DNA of 64,000 nt from Anaerosalibacter sp. Marseille-P3206 (GTDB lineage Bacteria; Bacillota; Clostridia; Tissierellales; Sporanaerobacteraceae): positions 1 to 64,000 of the forward strand of contig NZ_FUHM01000002.1 of assembly GCF_900155565.1 (NCBI RefSeq), written 5' to 3'. The notes beneath the pieces are model-generated. The model ran no database searches and was not told the DNA's origin. It saw nothing but the letters and a program-made list of their open reading frames with translations. The translations under genes and the position numbers were made by a program. This document shows, piece after piece, positions 44,072 through 55,874 of this stretch (position 1 is the stretch's first letter; every line of letters begins with the position of its first letter).

Positions 44072-44527
44072 TTGTTGTATGCAATGTTTTTTCTTATTGT
44101 TTTATTGGATCAATTTACAAAATACTTAGCAGTTAAACATTTAAAATTTAATGAACCTATTGTTTTGATTAAAGATTTTCTAAAACTGAATTACGTAGAA
44201 AATTATGGTGCCGCATTCGGTGTAATGCAGAATAAGAAGTATTTCTTTATAATCACAACTTTGATTGTCATTATCACAATAATAGTGTTTTTAAAGAAAA
44301 ACTTTTATCATTTAAGTAAGCTGATGAAGGTTTCATTAGTAATGCTTTTAGCAGGTGCAATAGGAAATCTAATTGATAGAATTCGTTTATCATATGTTGT
44401 AGATTTTATATCCGTTAGATTCAGTAATGGGTATGAGTTTCCTGTGTTTAATATAGCTGATTGTTTTATTGTTATATCAACTATTTTAATAGTAATAATG
44501 ATTTTATTTGAGAAATATGAAGTTTAA
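44072..44527 (+). CDS. lspA: Lipoprotein signal peptidase LspA
   Basis: LspA cleaves the signal peptide of prolipoproteins after lipidation. The 151-residue protein has four transmembrane helices and both catalytic Asp motifs (GNLIDR and FNIADCFI), plus DQFTKYLA at the start. TTG 44072 follows AGAGGAGG. It would process the lipobox protein encoded at 3216. rluD follows within 12 bases. Confidence 0.97.
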   Translation: MLYAMFFLIVLLDQFTKYLAVKHLKFNEPIVLIKDFLKLNYVENYGAAFGVMQNKKYFFIITTLIVIITIIVFLKKNFYHLSKLMKVSLVMLLAGAIGNLIDRIRLSYVVDFISVRFSNGYEFPVFNIADCFIVISTILIVIMILFEKYEV

Positions 44528-44538
44528 TGGAGGAAATA

Positions 44539-45459
44539 ATGAAAATTGTTAATATATATGTTGGTGAAGAGGACAGTGGAAGAATTGATGCATTTTTGGC
44601 TAAAGAGTTAGATGAATTGTCGAGAACTTATATTCAAAAACTTATTAAAGACAAATTTGTAGAGGTTAATGGCAAGACTGTAAAATCAAGATATCTAATA
44701 AAAGAAGGAGATTATATAACAGTTAAACTATCTAAGCCTAAGGAAATTGAAATAATTCCAGAAAATATACCCATAGATATAGTTTATGAAGATGAGGATA
44801 TTGCAGTCATAAATAAACCTAAGGGGATGGTTGTTCATCCAGCTCCAGGCAATTATTCAAAAACACTTGTCAATGCACTTTTATTTCACATGGATAGCCT
44901 TTCTTCTGTAAATGGAATCATAAGGCCTGGAATAGTACATAGGATTGACAAGGATACTTCTGGTTTGTTAGTAATTGCAAAAAATGATTTTGCACACCTT
45001 GTATTAGCAGAACAGTTAAAGGAGCATAATATTAGTAGGGTATATACAGCATTAGTTCATGGAAATTTAAATGTAGATAAGGGGACGATAAATGCTCCCA
45101 TTGGTAGAAATCCAAAGGATAGAAAGAAAATGGCTGTTACAAATATAAATAGCAAAGAAGCCATTACTAATTATGAATTAATGGAGAGCTTTAATAACTA
45201 TTCATTGATTAAGGCAAAGTTAGAAACTGGTAGGACTCATCAAATAAGAGTCCATATGGCACATATTAATCATCCTGTAGTGGGAGATCCTGTTTATTCA
45301 AATATAAAAACTAAATTTAATACAAATGGTCAATTACTTCATGCAAAAAAATTAGGCCTAATTCATCCGAGAAGTAAAGAGTACATGGAATTTGAATGTG
45401 ATTTGCCTACTTGTTTTAACAATGTAATAAACATATTGAGAAAAAGGATAGGGGGATAA
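44539..45459 (+). CDS. rluD: RluD-family rRNA pseudouridine synthase
   Basis: The enzyme isomerises uridines in 23S rRNA. The 306-residue protein has an N-terminal S4 domain (about 14-70) and the RluA/RluD catalytic motif HRIDKDTSGLLV with the nucleophile Asp, plus GRTHQIRVH. ATG 44539 is preferred over ATG 44527, since GGAGG at 44529-44533 lies between them. The lspA-rluD-pyrR order matches lspA-ylyB-pyrR in B. subtilis. Confidence 0.94.
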   Translation: MKIVNIYVGEEDSGRIDAFLAKELDELSRTYIQKLIKDKFVEVNGKTVKSRYLIKEGDYITVKLSKPKEIEIIPENIPIDIVYEDEDIAVINKPKGMVVHPAPGNYSKTLVNALLFHMDSLSSVNGIIRPGIVHRIDKDTSGLLVIAKNDFAHLVLAEQLKEHNISRVYTALVHGNLNVDKGTINAPIGRNPKDRKKMAVTNINSKEAITNYELMESFNNYSLIKAKLETGRTHQIRVHMAHINHPVVGDPVYSNIKTKFNTNGQLLHAKKLGLIHPRSKEYMEFECDLPTCFNNVINILRKRIGG

Positions 45460-47783
<2,324 letters not shown>

Positions 47784-47804
47784 TTAAACTCCTCCAATTC
47801 TCTT

Positions 47805-47834
47805 ATTATGTTAAGTATAGCATTTAATTATCAA
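47805..47834 (-). promoter_or_regulatory. Promoter of rqcH
   Basis: On the minus strand TTGATA (47834-47829) and CATAAT (47810-47805) are 18 bases apart, about 22 bases before the start codon. Confidence 0.5.
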
Positions 47835-47985
47835 TAAATAAATAGTTTATACAACAAGAAGAAGATATTAAACTTTTGTAATAGTCTATGGATTAATTAA
47901 AGTAATAGCACTATAATTTATATTTAATTACACAAATAATTAGCTTTTGTTGATGTTCATTAAAACATATGAAAGGGTGAGGAAT

Positions 47986-48867
47986 ATGATAAAGAGTATG
48001 ACGGGTTTTGGCAGGGGAGAGTATAGTGATGGAGTACATACATTTACAGTTGAGATAAAAACTTTAAATCATAGATACAATGATATTATAATTAAATTAC
48101 CTAAGTATATAAGCTATGTTGAAGAAAATACAAAAAAATTAATAAAGGAATATATAAATAGAGGTAGAGTTGAAGTATATATTGCTTTAGAGTATATTGA
48201 TGATGGAAATACGGAAGTTAAAGTAAATACTTCATTAGCAAAGTCATATAAGATAGCTTTTGAGAGTATAGTTAATGAATTAGAATTAGATGAAAAAATC
48301 ACATTAGAACACTTAATAAAGATGCCGGATATTATAAAAGCAGATAGAACAGAAGATGATGAAAATGAGATTTGGTTATGTCTTCAAACAGCTTTGAATG
48401 AAGCTCTTAACAATGTAGTTGAAATGAGAATAAGAGAAGGCGAAGAGCTTGTAAAGGATATTAGGCATAGAACTGTAAAAATAAAAGAATTGATAGATAT
48501 AATAAAGGAGAGAGCACCTTTAGTTGTTGAAGAATATAGAATAAAACTAAAAGAAAGAGTTGAAGAACTTCTTCTTGAAGAGTATAAACTAGATGATTGC
48601 AAACTTGAAAACGAAGTTGTATTTTATGCTGATAGAAGTAATATAACTGAAGAAATAGTTAGGTTTAATAGTCATATTAAACAACTTAATGATTGCTTAG
48701 ATAGCGAGGAATCAGTGGGTAGGAAACTTGATTTTCTTATTCAAGAGTTAAATAGAGAAGTAAATACTATTGGTTCTAAATCTAGTGATATTGAAATTGG
48801 AAATACTGTTGTAGAAATAAAGAGTGAACTTGAGAAGATTAGGGAGCAAATTCAAAACATAGAATAA
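47986..48867 (+). CDS. yicC: YicC family endoribonuclease
   Basis: The 293-residue protein belongs to the YicC/YloC family, which has endoribonuclease activity. It begins MIKSMTGFGRGEY, the conserved opening, and ends with IQELNREVNTIGSKS and a helical tail. ATG 47986 follows GGGTGAGG; the longer reading from TTG 47947 lacks a ribosome site. It heads the yicC-remA-gmk-rpoZ-coaBC-priA cluster; a possible -10 TATAAT lies at 47912-47917. Confidence 0.95.
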   Translation: MIKSMTGFGRGEYSDGVHTFTVEIKTLNHRYNDIIIKLPKYISYVEENTKKLIKEYINRGRVEVYIALEYIDDGNTEVKVNTSLAKSYKIAFESIVNELELDEKITLEHLIKMPDIIKADRTEDDENEIWLCLQTALNEALNNVVEMRIREGEELVKDIRHRTVKIKELIDIIKERAPLVVEEYRIKLKERVEELLLEEYKLDDCKLENEVVFYADRSNITEEIVRFNSHIKQLNDCLDSEESVGRKLDFLIQELNREVNTIGSKSSDIEIGNTVVEIKSELEKIREQIQNIE

Positions 48868-48880
48868 AGGAGGTTAAGAT

Positions 48881-49159
48881 ATGAATATTAAGCTTATTAA
48901 TATTGGATTTGGCAATATAGTTTCAGCAAATAGGATAATTGCTATTGTAAGTCCTGAGTCAGCTCCTATTAAGAGAATGATTCAAGAAGCTAGAGATAGG
49001 GGAATGCTAATCGATGCAACTTATGGACGAAGAACAAGAGCTGTTATCATTACAGATAGTGATCATATTATACTCTCAGCTGTACAACCAGAGACTGTTG
49101 CTCATAGATTGAATAACAAAGATACAATAGATATTGAAGGAAACAAAAAGGAGGAATAG
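48881..49159 (+). CDS. remA: RemA/DUF370 DNA-binding regulator
   Basis: RemA is a DNA-wrapping activator of biofilm matrix and osmoprotection genes in B. subtilis. The 92-residue protein has [25 protein letters not shown] and the invariant [20 protein letters not shown] precedes the ATG. Its position between yicC and gmk is conserved in Firmicutes. Confidence 0.95.
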   Translation: MNIKLINIGFGNIVSANRIIAIVSPESAPIKRMIQEARDRGMLIDATYGRRTRAVIITDSDHIILSAVQPETVAHRLNNKDTIDIEGNKKEE

Positions 49160-49161
49160 AC

Positions 49162-49761
49162 ATGGAAGAAGGCTTATTATTAGTGGTTTCAGGACCTTCT
49201 GGCTGTGGAAAAGGTACTATATATAAAGAACTTCTTAAGAGAAATGGAAAAATTAATATATCAATTTCTGCAACAACTAGAGAAGCTCGAGAAGGGGAAA
49301 TTGATGGTGTAGATTATTTTTTTATAAATGAAGAAAAGTTTGAATCAATGATTAAAAATAATGAATTTTTGGAATATGCACATGTACATACAAATTATTA
49401 TGGTACTCCAAAAAGTTTTGTTTTTGATAAAATAGAAAAAGGAAATGATGTACTTCTAGAAATTGATGTACAAGGAGCAATGCAGATAAAAGAAATATAT
49501 CCAAAAGCAATATTTATTTTTATTCTTCCACCTTCTATGGAAGAACTAAAAAACAGAATTATAAAGAGGGGTACTGAAAGCTTAGAAAATATCGAGATAA
49601 GATTAAATAATGCCAACAAAGAATTAGAATATATAAATGAGTATGATTATGTTGTAGTTAATGATGAAGTAATAAAAGCGGTAAATAAAGTAGAATCTAT
49701 CATTCAAGCAGAAAAATGCAAGACAGAAAGACAAATAAAAAATATTAATAATATATTATAA
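49162..49761 (+). CDS. gmk: Guanylate kinase
   Basis: Gmk phosphorylates GMP to GDP. The 199-residue protein has P-loop SGPSGCGKGT, the GMP-binding TTREAREGEIDGVDYFF, and LLEIDVQGA. It starts 2 bases after remA with AAAGGAGG inside the end of that gene. Its product supply also links to (p)ppGpp, a known Gmk inhibitor in Firmicutes. Confidence 0.97.
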   Translation: MEEGLLLVVSGPSGCGKGTIYKELLKRNGKINISISATTREAREGEIDGVDYFFINEEKFESMIKNNEFLEYAHVHTNYYGTPKSFVFDKIEKGNDVLLEIDVQGAMQIKEIYPKAIFIFILPPSMEELKNRIIKRGTESLENIEIRLNNANKELEYINEYDYVVVNDEVIKAVNKVESIIQAEKCKTERQIKNINNIL

Positions 49762-49774
49762 GGAGGTATTTGGG

Positions 49775-49984
49775 ATGTTACATCCTTCTATTGGAGAAAT
49801 AACAAAAAAAGCAGACAGTAGGTATACTTTAGTTATGCTTACTTCTAAAAGAGCGAGACAAATAGTAGATGGTTCTAAACCTTATATAGATACTGATTCA
49901 ACTAAACCTGTTAGTATAGCAATTGCGGAAATATTAGAAGACAAAATTTCATATAGAAGACCTGAGATAAAAGGATTAAAGTAG
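49775..49984 (+). CDS. rpoZ: RNA polymerase omega subunit
   Basis: Omega supports RNA polymerase assembly. The 69-residue protein has MLHPSIGEI, YTLVMLTSKRARQI and KPVSIAIAEI, typical of Firmicutes omega. AAGGAGG precedes the ATG, and the gmk-rpoZ order is conserved. Confidence 0.95.
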   Translation: MLHPSIGEITKKADSRYTLVMLTSKRARQIVDGSKPYIDTDSTKPVSIAIAEILEDKISYRRPEIKGLK

Positions 49985-49992
49985 GTGATAAA

Positions 49993-51183
49993 ATGTTAGA
50001 CGGCAAAAATGTACTAGTAGGTGTAACAGGTGGAATAGCAGCATATAAAGTTGCTGATGTGGTAAGTAAGCTTAAAAAATTAAATGCAAATGTTAAAGTT
50101 ATAATGACTAAAGCTGCAACTGAATTTGTTGCACCTTTGACATTTCAAACACTTTCCCAAAACTTTGTTTATGTAGATATGTTTTCTGAACCAAAGACTT
50201 GGGAAGTTGAACATATTTCATTAGCTCAAAGTTCTGATATAGTATTGATTGCACCTGCAACTGCTAATATTATTGGTAAAGTAGCTAATGGAATTGCAGA
50301 TGATATGCTTACAACAGTAATAATGGCTACTAATGCAAAAGTTGTTTTTGCACCTGCTATGAATACAAACATGTATTTAAATCCTATTGTGGTTGAAAAT
50401 ATCAATAAATTAAAGAACTTGAATTATGAATTTATTAATCCTAGTGAAGGTCGTTTGGCTTGTGGAGATTATGGAACAGGGAAAATGGCTGAACCTATAG
50501 ATATTGTTAAATATATTGAAAGCAGATTGGTTAAAGATGATTTGAAAGGCAAAAAGATTATAGTTACTGCTGGTCCAACTATGGAACCACTAGATCCTGT
50601 CAGGTATATGACAAATTTCTCAAGTGGAAAGATGGGCTACTCACTAGCAGAAGAAGCTAGAAATAGAGGTGCAGAAGTAGTTTTAGTTACAGGACCAACA
50701 AATCTTAATATTCCAAGTGGTATAAAAGCCATAAGAGTTAATACTACTATGGAGATGTTAAATGCTGTAGAAGAGGAATTTGATGATTGTCATGTACTGA
50801 TTAAGTCTGCAGCACCTCTTGATTATAGACCTCTAGTTGTTAGTAAATCAAAGATAAAAAAAGATGAGGATACATTAGAATTAAAATTTGTTAAAAATCC
50901 AGATATAGCTATGTATTTTGGTAAGAAAAAGGCTGAAAAGATTTTAGTTGGATTTGCAGCTGAAACAGATAATATCATAGAACATGCTAAGGGAAAGTTA
51001 AAGAGAAAGAACTTTGACTTTATAGTGGTAAATGATGTATCTAGAGAAGGTGCTGGATTTAAAACTGATACCAATATAGCAAGTATTATAGATAAAAGTG
51101 GTGACATTATGGAATATCCACTTATGAGTAAAAAAGAATTAGCAAATGTTATTTTAGATAAAGTAGCAAAATTGTTAAATTAA
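49993..51183 (+). CDS. coaBC: Bifunctional CoaBC (PPC synthetase/decarboxylase)
   Basis: CoaBC joins cysteine to 4'-phosphopantothenate and decarboxylates it, two steps in coenzyme A synthesis. The 396-residue protein has the flavin-binding CoaC half (GVTGGIAAYK, PAMNTNMY, ACGDYGTGKM) and the CoaB half (VTAGPTMEPLDPVRYMTNFSSGKMG, KNPDI). The start follows GTAGGTGAT, 8 bases after rpoZ. Confidence 0.97.
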   Translation: MLDGKNVLVGVTGGIAAYKVADVVSKLKKLNANVKVIMTKAATEFVAPLTFQTLSQNFVYVDMFSEPKTWEVEHISLAQSSDIVLIAPATANIIGKVANGIADDMLTTVIMATNAKVVFAPAMNTNMYLNPIVVENINKLKNLNYEFINPSEGRLACGDYGTGKMAEPIDIVKYIESRLVKDDLKGKKIIVTAGPTMEPLDPVRYMTNFSSGKMGYSLAEEARNRGAEVVLVTGPTNLNIPSGIKAIRVNTTMEMLNAVEEEFDDCHVLIKSAAPLDYRPLVVSKSKIKKDEDTLELKFVKNPDIAMYFGKKKAEKILVGFAAETDNIIEHAKGKLKRKNFDFIVVNDVSREGAGFKTDTNIASIIDKSGDIMEYPLMSKKELANVILDKVAKLLN

Positions 51184-51214
51184 AAGCTAGATTAATTAAC
51201 TTCTAGCTTTTAAT
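51182..51214 (+). terminator. Hairpin between coaBC and priA
   Basis: AAAAGCTAG and CTAGCTTTT are complementary around a 12-base loop, with a broken T run after it. Termination may be partial. Confidence 0.65.
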
Positions 51215-51239
51215 TTTTAATATGAAGAGGATTGATAGT

Positions 51240-53717
51240 ATGAATTTACTTACTGCCAAAGTCATCATAGATAACAAAGCTTCAAATACAGACAAACCTT
51301 ATACTTATCTTATTAGAAAAGAAATGGAAGATGATATAAGGGAAGGCATGAGGGTAATAGTACCATTTGGTTTGGGAAATAGGATGATAAAAGGTATTGT
51401 TATAAAAATAGAATATGATAATGTAGATATTAATAGGCTAAAATATATAGAGGAAGTATTAGATGATAAACCTATAGTATCAAAAGAAATGATAGAATTA
51501 TGTTTATGGATGAGGAATTACTATCTATCATCTTACATGGATGCACTTCGTGTAGCTATGCCGCCAGGTGATTTTAAAAGATTAAATACTTATATATATA
51601 TTGGCAATAAATATACAACAGATAAAAATAGTGATTTATCTTCATTAGAAGTTGATATTATGCATTTACTTATGAAAAGAGAAAGAGTGAGTTATGAAGA
51701 GTTGAAGAGTAATATAAATAGTGGAAGACTCTTTAAAACTATTAGGCAATTAGAAGAAAAAGGATTTGTTGAAACAACTTTAGAAGTAGAGACAAAGATA
51801 AATAAAAAATATGAGAAGTATGTGTATTTAAATAATAGAAAAATTAAAATTGAAGAATTGTTGTCAGATTTAGATAATAGGGCAATAAAGCAAAAAGAAA
51901 TACTTAAGTACCTTTATGAAGTAAAAGAAATTTCTATGAAGAACCTTTTAAAAGCTACTAATACATCTTCAGGAGTGGTAAAAGCACTACAGAAAAAGGG
52001 AAAGCTAACTATTGTTGAAAAAGAGGTGCTGAGAGATCCTATACCTAGTCAAATTTTAAAATATGACAAACATCATTTGACTGTTTTACAAAAGCAATGT
52101 TTAGATACTATATTAACTGATATAAAGAATAAAAAATATGATACATTTTTAATTCATGGAGTTACAGGTAGTGGAAAGACGGAAATTTATCTACAGCTAA
52201 TAGAGGAATACTTGAAAAATGGAAAAGATGTAATAGTATTAGTTCCTGAAATATCTCTTACACCACAAACGGTAGAAAGGTTCGTTGGAAGATTTGGAGG
52301 AAATGTAGCAGTACTCCATAGTAGACTTTCTTATGGTGAAAGATTTGATGAGTGGAGAAGGATAAGGGAAGGAAAGGTACAAATAGTAGTTGGTGCAAGA
52401 TCTGCAATTTTTGCTCCTTTTAAAAATTTGGGATTGATAGTAATAGATGAAGAACATGAAAATAGCTATAAGTCTAGTATGAATCCTAAATATGATGTGA
52501 TTCAAGTTGCAGATAGAAGATGTAAAATTGAAGGCGCTACATTGGTGATGGGAACGGCTACTCCCTCGATTGAAACCTATTATAGAGCTGTAAATGGTGA
52601 AATTGGTTTGATTACCTTAGCTGAAAGAGTAAATAATAAAGCTTTACCTGAAATGAGTATAATAGATATGAGGGAAGAATTAGATAAAGGTAATAAATCA
52701 ATATTTAGTAATGAGTTATTTAATGCAATAGGAAAGAACCTAAAAAACAAAAAGCAAACTATGTTGTTTTTAAATAGAAGAGGGTATTCAACTTTTGTAT
52801 CTTGTAGGAAATGTGGTTATGTTGTAAAGTGTAAAAATTGTGATGTAACTATGACTTATCACTTAAAAGAAAACAGACTTAAATGTCACTATTGTGGGTT
52901 ATCAATAAAAGCTCCAACAATATGTCCAGATTGTAAAAGTAAATATATAAAATATTTTGGCATTGGGACGCAAAAAATAGAAGAAGAAATAAAAAAATAT
53001 TTTCCACAAGCTAAAGTGGCTAGAATGGATTTAGATACTACAAGTAAAAAGAATAGCCATTTAAAAATATTTAATAGTATGAAAAAAGGAGAAATTGATA
53101 TCCTAATTGGCACACAAATGATAACAAAGGGTTTAGATTTTCCATTTGTAACTTTGGTTGGTATTATAGCTGCTGATACAAGCTTAAATTTACCTGATTT
53201 TAGATCCTCAGAAAGAACTTATCAGCTACTGACACAGGTAGCAGGAAGAGCTGGTAGAGGAGATTTTGAGGGAAAAGTGATTGTACAAACATATAATCCA
53301 AACCATTTTAGTATTGACCTTGCCAAGGATTATGATTATATTGAGTTTTATAATAGAGAGATTAAAATAAGAAAAGAATTTGATTATCCTCCTTTTAAGA
53401 GTATCATTACTATAATTACATATGGTACTGAAGAAAAAAAAGTGGAATTATATTCGAAAGATATATATAATAGTATTTTGAAGGAGTTAAAAAAAGTAGA
53501 TAAAAGTAAGTTGATATATGATATATTTGGACCTAATCCAGCTCCTTTAGAGAAACTTAATAATAATTATAGATGGCAAGTTATTATTAAAGCAGATAAT
53601 AAAAACATGGATATGTTAAAAGAAGTGGTTAAGTGGGTATGTATTAATAATAGTCAAAAGAAACAATTTAGTAATTTAAAATATAGTATAGATATTAATC
53701 CAAATTCAATATTGTAG
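51240..53717 (+). CDS. priA: Primosomal helicase PriA
   Basis: PriA restarts stalled replication forks. The 825-residue protein has the N-terminal DNA 3'-end-binding domain, a winged helix, Walker A GVTGSGKT, the DEEH box, PTPS-like TATPSIETY, and a zinc-binding insert with paired Cys (CRKCG, CKNC, CHYCG, CPDC) followed by GIGTQKIEEE. ATG 51240 follows AAGAGGAT at 51225-51232; the reading from 51222 overlaps that site. def follows 12 bases later. Confidence 0.97.
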   Translation: MNLLTAKVIIDNKASNTDKPYTYLIRKEMEDDIREGMRVIVPFGLGNRMIKGIVIKIEYDNVDINRLKYIEEVLDDKPIVSKEMIELCLWMRNYYLSSYMDALRVAMPPGDFKRLNTYIYIGNKYTTDKNSDLSSLEVDIMHLLMKRERVSYEELKSNINSGRLFKTIRQLEEKGFVETTLEVETKINKKYEKYVYLNNRKIKIEELLSDLDNRAIKQKEILKYLYEVKEISMKNLLKATNTSSGVVKALQKKGKLTIVEKEVLRDPIPSQILKYDKHHLTVLQKQCLDTILTDIKNKKYDTFLIHGVTGSGKTEIYLQLIEEYLKNGKDVIVLVPEISLTPQTVERFVGRFGGNVAVLHSRLSYGERFDEWRRIREGKVQIVVGARSAIFAPFKNLGLIVIDEEHENSYKSSMNPKYDVIQVADRRCKIEGATLVMGTATPSIETYYRAVNGEIGLITLAERVNNKALPEMSIIDMREELDKGNKSIFSNELFNAIGKNLKNKKQTMLFLNRRGYSTFVSCRKCGYVVKCKNCDVTMTYHLKENRLKCHYCGLSIKAPTICPDCKSKYIKYFGIGTQKIEEEIKKYFPQAKVARMDLDTTSKKNSHLKIFNSMKKGEIDILIGTQMITKGLDFPFVTLVGIIAADTSLNLPDFRSSERTYQLLTQVAGRAGRGDFEGKVIVQTYNPNHFSIDLAKDYDYIEFYNREIKIRKEFDYPPFKSIITIITYGTEEKKVELYSKDIYNSILKELKKVDKSKLIYDIFGPNPAPLEKLNNNYRWQVIIKADNKNMDMLKEVVKWVCINNSQKKQFSNLKYSIDINPNSIL

Positions 53718-53729
53718 GGGGAATGAAAT

Positions 53730-54176
53730 ATGGCAATCAGACAACTTAGGTATTCAGAAGACCCTATTTTAAGAAAAAAATCTAGGGAAATAACTGATAT
53801 AAATGATAGAATAATAACATTATTGGATGATATGGCAGAAACTATGTATGAAAGCGAAGGTGTTGGTTTAGCTGCACCACAAGTTGGAGTTTTAAGAAGA
53901 GTTGTAGTTATAGATGTTGGAGATGGACTTTTAAAGCTTATTAACCCAGAGATAATAGAAACTAATGGGGCAAGCATAGACTATGAAGGGTGTTTAAGCG
54001 TTCCTGGTGTTTCTGGAAAAGTAGAAAGACCTGAGAAAGTAAAGATTAAGTATTTAGATTTAGATGGAAATGAAAAAGAACTAGAAGGAACTGGTCTTTT
54101 AGCAAGGGCTATGTGTCATGAGATTGATCATTTGAATGGAATACTTTTTATAGATAAAACTATAGAAGAAGAGTAG
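53730..54176 (+). CDS. def: Peptide deformylase
   Basis: Def removes the formyl group from nascent proteins. The 148-residue protein has the three motifs [18 protein letters not shown] and HEIDHLNG with Cys and two His for the metal. It is the shorter type 1-like form. It lies directly before fmt, the enzyme that adds the formyl group to Met-tRNA. Confidence 0.97.
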   Translation: MAIRQLRYSEDPILRKKSREITDINDRIITLLDDMAETMYESEGVGLAAPQVGVLRRVVVIDVGDGLLKLINPEIIETNGASIDYEGCLSVPGVSGKVERPEKVKIKYLDLDGNEKELEGTGLLARAMCHEIDHLNGILFIDKTIEEE

Positions 54177-54186
54177 GAGTGTGCAT

Positions 54187-55116
54187 ATGAAGATTATTTA
54201 TATGGGTACGCCTGATTTTGCAGTTTTCCCATTGCAAAAACTATTTGAAGAAAATAACAATATACCACTTGTTGTTTCTCAGGAGGATAAACCAAAAGGT
54301 AGAGGTAAAAAGTTATTACCAACACCTGTGAAAGAAAAGGCTTTAGAATTAGGTTTAGAAGTTTTTCAGCCAAAAGACATAAATAGTGAGGAAAGTATTA
54401 AAAAGATAAGGGATATACAACCTGATTTTATAGTAGTGGCTGCTTATGGACAAATTCTTAAAGAGGAAATACTTTCTATACCTAAATATGGTTGTATCAA
54501 TATTCATGCATCTCTTTTACCAAGATATAGAGGTGCTGCACCTATAAACTGGGTTATAATAAATGGTGAAAGTGAAACTGGTATAACAATTATGAAGATG
54601 GGTAAAGGATTGGATACAGGAGATATATTGCTTAAAGAGAGCATACCAATAACAGAAGAAGACGATTCAATAACTATTCATGATAAATTATCAAACTTGG
54701 GAGGAAATCTAATAGTTAAAGCTTTAAAAGGAGTAAAAGAAGGGTATATTAACCCTGTAGAGCAAGATCACTCAAAGGCAAATTATGCCCCTATGATTTA
54801 CAAGAAGATGGGAAGGATTGATTGGAGTAAGTCAGGTGAAGAGATTGTAAATTTTATTCGTGGATTAAAGCCATGGCCTTTTGCATATACTTTTTATAAT
54901 GATTTAAATATAAAAATTCATAAGGCTAGGGTTACCGATAAGTTTAAAGATGGTGTAAATGGGCAAATTGTAAAGGTAACTGAAGAAGGTGTATTTGTTA
55001 ATACAAAAGATTCATGTGTTGTAATTGAAGAATTACAATTCCCAGGAAAAAGAAAAATGCTAGTTAGTGAGTTCATCAAGGGTAATAATTTAGAAGTAGG
55101 AATAGTTTTAGAATAG
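54187..55116 (+). CDS. fmt: Methionyl-tRNA formyltransferase
   Basis: Fmt formylates initiator Met-tRNA using 10-formyl-THF. The 309-residue protein has MGTPDFAVF, the catalytic NIHASLLPRYRGAAPI and the DTGDIL region, and a C-terminal OB-like domain. ATG 54187 is favoured over GTG 54181, which overlaps TAGGAGTG. The initiator tRNA it acts on is encoded at 323-399. Confidence 0.96.
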   Translation: MKIIYMGTPDFAVFPLQKLFEENNNIPLVVSQEDKPKGRGKKLLPTPVKEKALELGLEVFQPKDINSEESIKKIRDIQPDFIVVAAYGQILKEEILSIPKYGCINIHASLLPRYRGAAPINWVIINGESETGITIMKMGKGLDTGDILLKESIPITEEDDSITIHDKLSNLGGNLIVKALKGVKEGYINPVEQDHSKANYAPMIYKKMGRIDWSKSGEEIVNFIRGLKPWPFAYTFYNDLNIKIHKARVTDKFKDGVNGQIVKVTEEGVFVNTKDSCVVIEELQFPGKRKMLVSEFIKGNNLEVGIVLE

Positions 55117-55126
55117 GAGGGATCGT

Positions 55127-55813
55127 ATGTATGGTTACTATTATGATCCAGGAATGATTATTCTCCTTCCAGCGATACTTTTATCACTATATGCTCAAGC
55201 AAAAGTAAATAGTGCATTTAGTAAATATCTTAGGGTACCCAGTTATTCTGGTTATACTGGAAGAGAAGTTGCTAGAATGATTTTAGATAGAAATGGGCTT
55301 TATAATGTGAGAGTAGAACCTATTGATGGCCAACTTACAGATCATTATGATCCTAGAACAAATGTTATAAGACTATCATCGAATGTATATAATGGTACTT
55401 CTATTGCAGCGTTAAGTGTTGCAGCTCATGAAACAGGTCATGCTATACAGCATGGTGAAGGCTATTTTCCACTGATTGTAAGAAACAATATTGCACCTGT
55501 AGCAAATATTGGAGCACGTTTTGTTTGGGTTTTGATACTTCTAGGATTTTTAATGAGTAGTTCTACATTGGTAAATGCAGGTATAATATTATATCTTGCT
55601 GTAGTATTGTTTCAAGTAGTAACTTTACCTGTAGAATTTAATGCAAGTAGAAGAGCATTAGTGCAATTAGAATCGGGATTTATAAGTTCTAATGAAATGG
55701 GACCTGCAAAAGAAGTATTAAAGGCAGCTGCACTGACATATGTTGCAGCGACATTAGTTGCTATTGGTCAGCTTATAAGATTGATATTATCTTCTAATAG
55801 AAGAAGAGACTAA
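55127..55813 (+). CDS. YugP-type zinc metallopeptidase
   Basis: The 228-residue membrane protein has an N-terminal helix (about 8-25), the zinc peptidase motif HETGH in AAHETGHAIQHG (about 104-115), two or three later helices (about 130-175, 195-220) and VEFNASRRAL. This matches the YugP family, presumed membrane metallopeptidases of unknown substrate. It follows fmt by 10 bases and ends at a terminator. Confidence 0.9.
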   Translation: MYGYYYDPGMIILLPAILLSLYAQAKVNSAFSKYLRVPSYSGYTGREVARMILDRNGLYNVRVEPIDGQLTDHYDPRTNVIRLSSNVYNGTSIAALSVAAHETGHAIQHGEGYFPLIVRNNIAPVANIGARFVWVLILLGFLMSSSTLVNAGIILYLAVVLFQVVTLPVEFNASRRALVQLESGFISSNEMGPAKEVLKAAALTYVAATLVAIGQLIRLILSSNRRRD

Positions 55814-55839
55814 AGAGGTGATTTCACCTCTTATTTTTT
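55812..55839 (+). terminator. Terminator after the YugP gene
   Basis: AAGAGGTGA and TCACCTCTT form a stem and are followed by ATTTTTTG. The stem's inner TT loop is short, so the end pairs probably open. Confidence 0.85.
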
Positions 55840-55874
55840 GTTTTTTTGTATATAATAATATTTGAGGTGATACT